In this document: piece by piece, positions 1 through 6,789 of the stretch | Layout of the letters: each line of letters opens with the position of its first letter | Position numbering within the stretch: the stretch's first letter is position 1 | Source: WTJY01 sp045105475 | GTDB taxonomy: Bacteria; Chloroflexota; Anaerolineae; Promineifilales; Promineifilaceae | NCBI GenBank assembly: GCA_045105475.1 | Contig: JBGCDP010000363.1 | Location: 1-10,017 of the forward strand | Direction: 5' to 3' | Length of the DNA stretch: 10,017 nt | Position numbers and translations under genes: made by a program | Notes under the pieces: generated by a model | Seen by the model: only the letters and a program-made list of their open reading frames with translations | What the model was told of the DNA's origin: nothing | The model's database searches: none

Positions 1-1685
1 GGCTCAATCGTTGGCGTCAGGGTGTCATTCGACTCCCATCGCTGCCGAACCGGCTCGATAGGAAAAATGCGCAACCGATACTGGCTGGGGCCGATCTGTT
101 CAACCAAGGCAGGGTCAACCTGGCGCTGAACCTGCTCCTGATAGACCTGCTGAGCCGCGCCACGTGGCGCCACACGGTAGTCAAACTGTTTGCCTTCCTC
201 GTCACCCAGCCAGACCCCGGTAATCACGGCCGTCTCTGGCAAAGAGAAGTAGTAAACAACTTCTTGCCGTGTTGCAGTTTGATTCGAATAGACCTCGTGC
301 AATTCAAAACCATGCACCCCATCGCCTAAATCTGTGTGATTCAAGGTTTGCTCTTCAAGCAATACTTCCCGGTCGTCTACCGCCTGCCAGGCTGCCTGAG
401 CCTGCGTTGGGTCCCAGGTGGTCCGAACTGCGCGGACCACCTCTTCTTTTTCCCCTTCGTTGATCGGCTCATCAAAGAATTTTTCATACAGTTCGGCCGC
501 CTGCTCTGGCTCTGTGGTTAAACTACTCCCTTGTTGCCAGCGTTGGTTTGCAGTGGCGGCCGGTTCTATCGGATTAACCGGATGATACAAGAAGGGGCGA
601 GCGACGATTTCATAGCGACCTTGGACCCTTAGACTGACTTCAGCCGCCAAGTCAAAAGCATCTTCATACATCCAGCGGATATGATCTAATTCGTTCTGTG
701 CACTCAAATAGCGGGTGCGGGCCAAATAGCTGTTGAGCAAACCGGCCCGTATCTGGTCTGATTGGTTTAGAATGTCACGCGCTTCACGGATTGTTGCAGG
801 GTTGCTTTCAAGCAGAGCGAAAGCTTCGGCCTGTGGCTGGCGATCAACTGCGAACAAACCTAGTCCGATCAGAGCAAACACGACGGTTAGCACCCCAAAC
901 GCAGGCAGACGGCCGATCCCCTGGTTCCCCTGCCACCACGTTTTGATGTACAGCCACGGCACGATGAGCGGGAGCAAGATAAACAGAGTCCCTGTGAACA
1001 CAAATAGTAAACCGCCGAAAACAAGAAAAAGCAGAAATCGAAACCCTTCGGCTAAGGCATCCACTAGGTCACGGCGTAAATACCCGAAAAATTCTGGGAT
1101 GTTTCTGAAGAACTCACCGATCCCTTCAAGGAAGAAGCGGCCGAGTGGCACAGCATAGAACAGCACCCAGATCGATGCGTAAAAGCCGATGGCGATGAGG
1201 CAGGCTAGCCCAATCGCTTTGACAACCCCTTGCCACCCTTTCCGGTCAAACGGCTCAGGGTCGAGCAGGTGCCATAGCAGAGTGATCATCCCAATAATGG
1301 CAACCGTCATAATGATTTTCACTGCTAGGGTAGTTTGCCCCAATCCGAAAAAACGGACCGCCAGCACAAGCATAAGCGGCCCTTCAATCCCGTAGCCTAG
1401 AAGGAACAGTTTTCCGGTGTCTTTCCGAAAAACGGTGATACCTAAAATGGCGGTAATTAGCGGGATTGATACGAGAATGGCACCAAATGCGGCATAAAAG
1501 CCGGGAATCATACCGACGCGCACCCCTTGAATCACGCTGGGTAAAACGATTGGGCCGAACCCGAAGCCGATAAAGGCTAAAAAGGTGAGGTTGTAAACCC
1601 AGAAAATGATGGTGCCCCAAATCGCTCTATTTTCGATGAGGAGCCGCCAAACTGAACGCTTCTTTTTTAATGTTATTTCTTCCAT
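1..1685 (-). CDS. Multi-pass membrane protein with VIT domain, TIGR02921-type PEP-CTERM protein (partial, C-terminus off window)
   Basis: The frame is open from the ATG at 1685 to the window edge, giving 561 residues without the C-terminus. A Shine-Dalgarno AGGA (1696-1693) lies 7 nt upstream of this ATG; another ATG at 1692 is out of frame. Residues 1-280 hold about seven hydrophobic segments (near 22-50, 55-82, 93-115, 118-141, 153-180, 215-247, 261-280). A soluble region follows. Residues about 460-545 look like a VIT (vault/inter-alpha-trypsin) domain: NQTATRQEVVYYFSLPE at 468-484, VAPRGAAQQVYQEQV at 505-519, and RQVDPALVEQIGPSQYRLR at 521-539. This DPAL-EQ-GP-YRLR signature is what I recall of the TIGR02921 PEP-CTERM integral membrane family, whose C-terminus carries an exosortase sorting signal. 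That signal would lie left of base 1 and is not seen. The exosortase gene immediately upstream on the same strand supports the call. The function of the family is unknown; a surface or envelope role is inferred. Confidence 0.82.
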   Translation of the reverse strand, partial: MEEITLKKKRSVWRLLIENRAIWGTIIFWVYNLTFLAFIGFGFGPIVLPSVIQGVRVGMIPGFYAAFGAILVSIPLITAILGITVFRKDTGKLFLLGYGIEGPLMLVLAVRFFGLGQTTLAVKIIMTVAIIGMITLLWHLLDPEPFDRKGWQGVVKAIGLACLIAIGFYASIWVLFYAVPLGRFFLEGIGEFFRNIPEFFGYLRRDLVDALAEGFRFLLFLVFGGLLFVFTGTLFILLPLIVPWLYIKTWWQGNQGIGRLPAFGVLTVVFALIGLGLFAVDRQPQAEAFALLESNPATIREARDILNQSDQIRAGLLNSYLARTRYLSAQNELDHIRWMYEDAFDLAAEVSLRVQGRYEIVARPFLYHPVNPIEPAATANQRWQQGSSLTTEPEQAAELYEKFFDEPINEGEKEEVVRAVRTTWDPTQAQAAWQAVDDREVLLEEQTLNHTDLGDGVHGFELHEVYSNQTATRQEVVYYFSLPETAVITGVWLGDEEGKQFDYRVAPRGAAQQVYQEQVQRQVDPALVEQIGPSQYRLRIFPIEPVRQRWESNDTLTPTIE

Positions 1686-1692
1686 TTTTCAT

Positions 1693-1696
1693 TCCT
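1693..1696 (-). promoter_or_regulatory. Ribosome binding site deciding the start of the VIT-domain protein
   Basis: On the minus strand AGGA sits 7 nt upstream of the ATG at 1685. It selects that start over the out-of-frame ATG at 1692, which overlaps the same stretch. Confidence 0.6.
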
Positions 1697-1767
1697 AAAG
1701 ATTAAGTTTTAAATAACTGTTCCAATTTTTCTGAGGGCTGAAGCCTGTTAGGGCGCTGTGGATAGCA

Positions 1768-1783
1768 CAAGCATTTATGCTTG
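1768..1783. repeat. Short inverted repeat in the exosortase / VIT-protein spacer
   Basis: CAAGCA and TGCTTG flank a 4-nt loop (TTTA) in the 111-bp gap between the exosortase stop and the next start. No T-run follows it on the minus strand, so it is not a convincing intrinsic terminator. It could be an mRNA processing or stability hairpin between two co-transcribed genes, or chance. Confidence 0.35.
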
Positions 1784-1796
1784 GTGAGAAAGTTAT

Positions 1797-3359
1797 TTAA
1801 TTCATGTTTCTAAGGGTTAGGTTGTTATGAACTGATTCGTTCATGGCTAAATAAAATTCTTGCACGGCCGGATCATTGTCGGCGTACCCTTCGTCAAACA
1901 AAACGGAGACGAGCATCCAGCGGGTATTGGGTTGGGTGACATCGGCCCATAAGCGACTGCCATAATCGTCTGTGATCGTGTCGGCCGACTGGAACCAGTA
2001 CACGGCCTGATATGCGACATCGTCTGTGGGGCTACCTAGATTGACCTGACGGATCGGCATCGGGTTCGCTGAGGTCGGAGTGTTGACCAGATGGGTGCCA
2101 CTATCGTTGACATCTAAGCCATAGACCTCAAAACAGCGTTCCGGCCGATGATGCGCGCGCCAGCTTCGGCTGCTAATCAAGATCATCGTGCCTGACCGTG
2201 TCCCCGCTTCTGAGTGCCATTCAAATCGATAACGATCGGCCGATTCTGCGCCATCTTTCGTCAGCCATTCCCATTCATCCGGCTTAAGAGGTTCTTCTGT
2301 AAGGGTGAGTTGGTCTGCAAAGATAAGCGGCAGTGTTTCGGCCGTGAGTCCGCTGATCGGCCTTGCGCTGTAGAGCAGACTGCTGACCAGGACAAGCACC
2401 ATGACCGCAAGATGAGACGTTGCTGGCGTTATTGAAGACCGCTTGTTATTCGTTTTTGGTTGTTCATTTGCTTCTGTGCTACCGGTTGTTGGGACGAAGT
2501 AGCGCAGTAGTGAGAGTGCAATGACACATGCACCGACAAAGCCTAAAACACCCAATGGCACATGTAGCATTTCGGCCGCGAGATGCCAGCCTAACGCTTC
2601 ACCCACTGTGACTAATACAGCAACCCGGAGTGTATTTGCCACAATCAGGGCGATTGCGAATAGCCCGAGTGCGATGAGCCAGCGTATGCCTAACTTCTTG
2701 TCTTCCAGCCATGTTGCCGCCAAGAAAAACAGGGAGCCGGTCCACAGGCTTTGGACGCCGGAGCAGGGTAAATCTACTTTTGAAATGCCGTTTTCAAAGA
2801 TGAGAATCGTATCGACGCCGATGGACGCAAACCCGGCCGCAGCCAGGCCATCTCCGACGAGCTGTGCTGTAAAGATTCGGAGCGGATACCCCAAAAAGGT
2901 TTCGATGTGAGCGCCAAATGGCAGCGTCCCGATGATCAGCAGGGCGGCCGGAAGACCTTTGCGCCATCGAGCTTGATCGAGTAAAAGGCCTAATAGCCCG
3001 TAACATCCTATCCCCAAAAAGGTGGCTGACAGTGTGTTGATGGCCAACCAGCGTTCGGTTATCAGCCAGAGCGCTGTCGCGCCGATGATGATTGCAAGCG
3101 GAAACGTAGGCGATACATTGCTGAGTTCAGAAGGTTGCTGTTTTTTTTCATACCAGCGATATCCGATGATACCGACAATGCCTAAGAGCAGTATCTGGTT
3201 GGTGCGGAAATCTTCGATAGAGAAAATGTGACGCAGGTAGCCTAAGGTGGGAGCGTAAAGCCACATCCATGCTGTCCATGTAAACAGAATGATGATGGTG
3301 CGGGCACCTCTGGTTTCAAGTAAATTGATTTTTTGACGAAATGTGGAAACAGTTGCCAT
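1797..3359 (-). CDS. xrtO: Exosortase with C-terminal EpsI-type domain (exosortase O-like)
   Basis: This 520-residue membrane protein belongs to the exosortase family, cysteine transpeptidase-like enzymes that process PEP-CTERM-type sorting signals at the outer face of the inner membrane. Residues about 20-290 are a series of hydrophobic helices containing the family triad: Cys199 in VDLPCSGVQSLW, Arg245 in ANTLRVAV, and His266 in AEMLHVPLGVLGF. After a polar linker (about 290-312) and one more hydrophobic segment (about 315-330), residues 340-520 resemble the EpsI/DUF3485 domain, with SSRSWRAHHRPERCFEVYG at 396-414. The ATG at 3359 opens the only long frame; no strong Shine-Dalgarno is visible before it. 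The downstream gene encodes a TIGR02921-type protein, the partner I recall for exosortase O, and this is the main reason for choosing that subtype. Exosortase membership is near certain; the O subtype and the symbol are less so. Confidence 0.85.
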   Translation of the reverse strand: MATVSTFRQKINLLETRGARTIIILFTWTAWMWLYAPTLGYLRHIFSIEDFRTNQILLLGIVGIIGYRWYEKKQQPSELSNVSPTFPLAIIIGATALWLITERWLAINTLSATFLGIGCYGLLGLLLDQARWRKGLPAALLIIGTLPFGAHIETFLGYPLRIFTAQLVGDGLAAAGFASIGVDTILIFENGISKVDLPCSGVQSLWTGSLFFLAATWLEDKKLGIRWLIALGLFAIALIVANTLRVAVLVTVGEALGWHLAAEMLHVPLGVLGFVGACVIALSLLRYFVPTTGSTEANEQPKTNNKRSSITPATSHLAVMVLVLVSSLLYSARPISGLTAETLPLIFADQLTLTEEPLKPDEWEWLTKDGAESADRYRFEWHSEAGTRSGTMILISSRSWRAHHRPERCFEVYGLDVNDSGTHLVNTPTSANPMPIRQVNLGSPTDDVAYQAVYWFQSADTITDDYGSRLWADVTQPNTRWMLVSVLFDEGYADNDPAVQEFYLAMNESVHNNLTLRNMN

Positions 3360-3389
3360 TCGTTTAGATTAAGGTATTTTCTAATCAAA

Positions 3390-3403
3390 CCCGAGCACTC
3401 GGG
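3390..3403. repeat. Perfect 6-bp inverted repeat upstream of the exosortase gene
   Basis: CCCGAG and CTCGGG are separated by CA, about 30 bp from the exosortase start. On the minus strand it is followed by a short TTTGATT stretch in the leader, so it could be an operator or a weak attenuator hairpin. The DNA symmetry is certain; the role is not known. Confidence 0.4.
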
Positions 3404-3427
3404 TCACATAGAACGCATCAAGTGAAA

Positions 3428-3444
3428 GCATAATTTAAATATGC
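3428..3444. repeat. Imperfect AT-rich palindrome in the divergent promoter region
   Basis: GCATA and TATGC flank a 7-bp AT-only centre. The size and position suit a dimeric regulator's operator shared by the two divergent genes, but such AT-rich symmetry also arises by chance. Confidence 0.25.
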
Positions 3445-3580
3445 ATAAGTAAAATAGGTATAAATCAGTTTAAGCAACTTTAGCCTGGCTGTCAATCAGT
3501 TGAATGAACGGAAACACGACGATTAACAGCCGCCTAACCATCGGCCGGGCCGCTTTGGCCAGCAGCCTCCATCTAAAATC

Positions 3581-4813
3581 ATGAAACTAAAAGACATCAA
3601 AACATACGTTACAGTGCCTCCTACCGGTATCGGTGGCTCTTTTTGGGTGATTGTGAAAATCACGACAGACAATGGAATAACCGGAATTGGAGAATGCTAT
3701 GGCATTCCAGTTTCAGGCGATATCGCTTGCCGGATGGTAGAAGATACCTTTGAACGTTTTATCGCGGGTGAAGATCCACACAACGTTGAAACGATGTTCA
3801 GACGGGTTTATTCGGCCGGGTTTACCCAACGCCCTGACGTCAGTATGATGGGGGTATTCAGCGGGATCGAGATTGCGATTTGGGACATTTTGGGCAAAGC
3901 ACACGGCGTCCCTGTTTACAAATTACTGGGTGGTAAGTTCCACGAGCGTTTACGTACGTACACCTATATTTATCCGCTTGAAGTTGATTCAAACGGCATG
4001 CCGGCCGAAGGGCAAGGTGACGTCTATCACGATGGGGATGCTGCAGCCGAAGCGGCGTTGCGTTATGTTGAGATGGGATTTACCGCAGTCAAACAAGACC
4101 CGGCCGGACCTTATAGTTTTCAAGGCGGCCGTGAGCTCTCAATGCATGAATTGTCGCGTAGTGAATATAGTGTCAAGCGAATTCGTGAAGCGGTGGGGGA
4201 CCGGGCCGACATTTTGTTTGGGACGCATGGGCAATGTACAACCTCATCAGCCATTCGTTTGGCGAAACGAATCGAAAAATATGACCCGCTCTGGTTTGAA
4301 GAGCCGTGTCCGCCGGACCAGATGGACGCTATCGGCCGGGTAGCGGCCGCAACGTCGATCCCTGTGTCAACGGGTGAGCGGCTAACGACCAAGATGGAGT
4401 TTCATGCAGCACTCAAAGCTGGGGTGGCTATTTTACAGCCGGACATCGGCCGGAGTGGGGGTGTTTGGGAAACGAAGAAAATTGCGACGATTGCGGAGTT
4501 GTACAACGCTCAAATTGCACCGCATATTTATTGTGGTCCGATCGCCCATGCAGCGGCTGCGCACGTTGGGTTTAGCTGTCCCAACTTTTTGATTTTGGAA
4601 TCGATCCAGTCAGACTTCCACGATGCGATTTTGCAACAGCCGTTGGTTTGGGAAGATGGGTATATGCTGGCTCCGACTGAACCGGGGTTGGGGATTGAGT
4701 TGAATGAGCAAGCGGTTTTAGAGCAGCCATACACAACGGGCGGCCGGTTGCATTTGGAGATGTGCCAAGTGGCTCTACCGTCTGACAATGAAAAAATAAT
4801 CACGGAGTTATAA
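3581..4813 (+). CDS. Enolase-superfamily dehydratase/racemase (mandelate racemase / galactonate dehydratase-like)
   Basis: The 410-residue protein is full length for the mandelate racemase/muconate lactonizing enzyme family, which abstracts a proton next to a carboxylate using a metal-stabilised enolate. An N-terminal capping domain (about 1-125, with TGIGECYG at 34-41 and VYKLLGGK at 112-119) precedes the TIM barrel. Barrel landmarks are K171 in VKQDPAG, H216 in GTHGQ, E240/E241 in WFEEPCPP, E266 in STGERLTTK, D288 in LQPDIGRSGG, and H315 in APHIYCGP. The D288/H315 pair is the usual His-Asp acid/base dyad. H216 aligns with the catalytic His of galactonate dehydratase (HGR there, HGQ here), but the residue two before it, normally the first metal ligand Asp, is G214. 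I recall a subfamily with the GTHGQ motif, so this may be a lineage trait. The substrate is probably a sugar acid or betaine-like acid and cannot be named. No clear Shine-Dalgarno precedes the ATG. It is the first gene of the rightward cluster. Confidence 0.88.
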   Translation: MKLKDIKTYVTVPPTGIGGSFWVIVKITTDNGITGIGECYGIPVSGDIACRMVEDTFERFIAGEDPHNVETMFRRVYSAGFTQRPDVSMMGVFSGIEIAIWDILGKAHGVPVYKLLGGKFHERLRTYTYIYPLEVDSNGMPAEGQGDVYHDGDAAAEAALRYVEMGFTAVKQDPAGPYSFQGGRELSMHELSRSEYSVKRIREAVGDRADILFGTHGQCTTSSAIRLAKRIEKYDPLWFEEPCPPDQMDAIGRVAAATSIPVSTGERLTTKMEFHAALKAGVAILQPDIGRSGGVWETKKIATIAELYNAQIAPHIYCGPIAHAAAAHVGFSCPNFLILESIQSDFHDAILQQPLVWEDGYMLAPTEPGLGIELNEQAVLEQPYTTGGRLHLEMCQVALPSDNEKIITEL

Positions 4814-4820
4814 AATCAAC

Positions 4821-5411
4821 TTGCTATGGATTAGGCTCAATTCGGCTTGGTGGATAAAAATAACTCTCGGTTTTATTCTTGTTGGTTGTTATAGCCCTTA
4901 CCCAGAAACAAACTCTGCATGGGAAAGTGTAGTGCATGAAGAATATGGTTTCTCGTTTGAGTACCCAGTAATTTGGAATATGAGGTTGTTTGGTGAAAAT
5001 GGGAATAGGGGGAACCGTGTCAATAAAGTTTCTATTGATAATTTCCGAAGAGGGTTTGACGAACCAAATGCAGTAATTCGAATTAATCTAAAGGAATTTT
5101 CAGAACCAAACCTCAATGATGTCATAGATTGGTCAATTGAAAATTTAGATAGGCTCCCCTCAAAAGAAGGTTTGCAGTATCCCTTAGGATACCAAGAACT
5201 TATTTATCAAAGGGAAACTGTTGGCATTGGAGAAATTCAGCGTAGAAGATATGTGCAATTCAATAATAGTAATCACGTGACTGAAGAAGTGATGATTGCT
5301 AGAAGTGACGACATGATAATTATTACGGTGTTTGCACATCCTGATATTTTTCATGTTATTTATCCAGACTTTGAGCGAATAGTAAGCAGTTTTCAAACTA
5401 CTGAACCGTAA
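4821..5411 (+). CDS. Small AT-rich lipoprotein, possible PsbP-like fold
   Basis: A 196-residue protein with an N-terminal lipoprotein signal: K13, a hydrophobic stretch (14-21) and lipobox LVGC at 20-23, so Cys23 would be lipidated and the protein membrane-anchored outside the cytoplasm. The TTG at 4821 is the only usual start before the lipobox; GGAG at 4804-4807, inside the end of the preceding gene, could serve it at a long 13-nt spacing. The mature part opens with EEYGFSFEYPVIW (about 41-53) and ends in a segment of the form 'FERIVSSFQ'. This pattern is typical of PsbP-like small lipoproteins, though the match is by general pattern only. It starts 7 bp after the enolase-type gene. Sampled stretches are about 33-37% G+C, against about 53% in the neighbour, and it holds no GGCCG, which suggests recent acquisition. 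Its role is unknown. Confidence 0.75.
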   Translation: MLWIRLNSAWWIKITLGFILVGCYSPYPETNSAWESVVHEEYGFSFEYPVIWNMRLFGENGNRGNRVNKVSIDNFRRGFDEPNAVIRINLKEFSEPNLNDVIDWSIENLDRLPSKEGLQYPLGYQELIYQRETVGIGEIQRRRYVQFNNSNHVTEEVMIARSDDMIIITVFAHPDIFHVIYPDFERIVSSFQTTEP

Positions 5412-5432
5412 CAAAGTGACTCAAGACCCCGT

Positions 5433-5446
5433 AAATATCGATATTT
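5433..5446. repeat. 14-bp perfect palindrome after the lipoprotein gene
   Basis: AAATATCGATATTT lies 21 bp past the lipoprotein stop, within the 123-bp gap before the aminotransferase gene. As RNA it would be a weak A-U stem with essentially no loop, so it is better seen as a possible protein-binding site or chance than a terminator. A further small GCCT/AGGC inverted repeat sits at 5450-5463. Confidence 0.25.
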
Positions 5447-5534
5447 CTAGCCTTTTTGCAGGCACAAAAGAAATGAGTAGCTATAGAACTTGGCTAAGAA
5501 TTAGGTAACTTTAAAGAATAGGAAAATAGCTATT

Positions 5535-6695
5535 ATGGATAAATTTGAAGCAGGTCGACCGACTGTTCAAGACTTAGCGCCCAGTCTCATACGGCAGGTC
5601 GCCAATGGGGCGATGGGGCGGGACGATGTGATCCCACTTTGGTTTGGCGAACCGGATCAACCCACACCAGGTTTTATTCGGCAAACAGCCGTTGATGCGA
5701 TCCAGGCCGGAAAGACGTTTTATCAACCTAATCTAGGGTTACCGATTCTGCGTGATGCACTTGCTACCTATATGAATGGCCTTTATCAAACACACTTTTC
5801 GGCCGAAAACGTAGCGGTTACGATCTCTGGAATGACTGCGATATCGCTGGCCAGCCAACTGGCAATTGGAAATGGAGATACCGTCGTGACCGTTTCCCCC
5901 GCATGGCCCAATCTTCCTGGGGTTCAGCAGATACTTGGGGCGAATGTGGTCAACGTTCCCCTTTCGATTCGTGACAACCGATAGACGCTAGATTTAGATC
6001 GATTGTTTCAAGCGGTTGATGATAAGACTACGGCGATCCTCATCAATTCACCTGCCAATCCAACCGGCTGGATGTTGACGGACGAAGAGCAACAAACAAT
6101 TCTCGACTTTTGCCGCAAGCGCGGCCTTTGGCTACTGGCAGATGAGGTGTATAACCGGATCATCTACGGCCGGAAGTCAGCCCCTACCTTTGCGAGTAAA
6201 ATGAGAGAAGGTGACAAGGTGATCATCATCAACAGCTTCTCAAAAGCGTGGGCAATGACCGGCTGGCGGCTGGGCTGGCTAACTGCTCCCAAACGGCTGT
6301 TGCCCACTTTAGAACTCTTGACAGAATTCACCAACTCATGCGTTTTCGCCCCAGTTCAATTGGCGGGCGTGACCGCTTTAGAGCAAGGGGAACCGTTCAT
6401 CGCAGAATCGATGGTGCGTTATCAGGCCGCACGTGATTATTTATTAGATGAGTTTTCGCAACTACCAAGGGTTATTTGTCCCAAACCAGAAGCTGCTTTT
6501 TACCTGCTTTTTTCGGTTGATGGGGTCACCGACAGCTTGTCTTTTGCTCAAGAAATCCTAGCTGAAACCGGTGTTGGGTTAGCCCCTGGGGCTGCATTCG
6601 GTGCGGAAGGGGAAGGGTTTTTGCGTCTGTGTTATGCCAAGGATATTGCACTGCTTGAAAAAGCGATGAGGAAACTGCGGCCGAAATTGATTTAA
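5535..6695 (+). pseudogene. Fold-type I PLP aminotransferase (class I/II) with one in-frame amber codon
   Basis: One frame of 387 codons encodes a complete class I/II aminotransferase apart from a TAG at 5982-5984 (codon 150). Both halves match the family: a substrate-side segment LWFGEPDQPTPGFI near 36-49; NPTGW with N175 near the PLP ring; D203 in ADEVYNRIIYG for the pyridine nitrogen; the Schiff-base lysine K237 in NSFSKAWAMTGWRLGW with phosphate-binding R245; and R364 in FLRLCYA for the substrate carboxylate. The TAG falls in a linker where relatives read W-x-L-D, so TGG to TAG is the simplest origin. No other stop or frameshift is present, which suggests a very recent mutation, a sequencing error, or readthrough. 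The upstream part alone (149 residues) lacks the active site; an internal TTG at 6003 could start the rest but lacks the N-terminal arm. AGGA at 5520-5523 precedes the ATG by 11 nt. The amino acid substrate is unknown. Confidence 0.85.
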
Positions 6696-6712
6696 ACAAG
6701 CTGATAGTCGAA

Positions 6713-6734
6713 CGCCTAATGGTCCGCCTAGTGG
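6713..6734. repeat. Short tandem direct repeat (2 copies)
   Basis: CGCCTAATGG (6713-6722) and CGCCTAGTGG (6725-6734) match at 9 of 10 positions with a 12-bp period, in the 94-bp gap between the aminotransferase and flavoenzyme genes. A regulator site or chance are both possible. Confidence 0.25.
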
Positions 6735-6774
6735 AAATAAAAAGCATTATCAAAAAACTAACTTGCTAAGAAAT

Positions 6775-6780
6775 AAAGGA
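6775..6780 (+). promoter_or_regulatory. Ribosome binding site deciding the flavoenzyme start
   Basis: AAAGGA lies 9 nt before the ATG at 6790. This favours that ATG over the in-frame TTG at 6763, which would place the site inside the coding region. Confidence 0.65.
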
Positions 6781-6789
6781 ATAGCTGAA

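Larger units (their letters stand above)
3360..3580. other. Divergent intergenic region, likely promoters for both arms
   Basis: This 221-bp gap separates the leftward exosortase gene from the rightward enolase-superfamily gene, so promoters for both are expected here. The middle (about 3410-3480) is AT-rich and holds a TATAAA (3459-3464) on the plus strand, but I could not pair it with a good -35 box. Two inverted repeats are listed separately. No small ORF with a ribosome binding site was found. The last 40 bases are rich in GGCCG. Confidence 0.5.

Noticed and set aside
733..1158. Plus-strand open frame of 141 codons opposite the VIT-domain gene
   Set aside because: It is rich in Arg, Ser and Pro with no domain pattern, and lies wholly antisense to a better supported gene.
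1768..1783. Intrinsic terminator for the exosortase gene
   Set aside because: The stem is only 6 bp, A-T rich and not followed by a T-run on the transcribed strand.
2521..2910. Plus-strand open frame of 129 codons opposite the exosortase gene
   Set aside because: Antisense shadow across the exosortase catalytic region, with low-complexity composition and no ribosome binding site.
3531..3540. Integron-like attC end (CGCCTAACCA), with similar CGCCTA motifs at 6713-6734
   Set aside because: No paired complementary end, no cassette structure and no integrase; a short match expected by chance.
3873..4343. Second open frame of 156 codons inside the enolase-type gene
   Set aside because: Out-of-frame shadow; the other frame has clear catalytic motifs throughout.
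6003..6695. Separate aminotransferase gene starting at the internal TTG
   Set aside because: It is the same frame as the upstream part and would lack the N-terminal third of the fold; one gene broken by a stop explains both pieces better.
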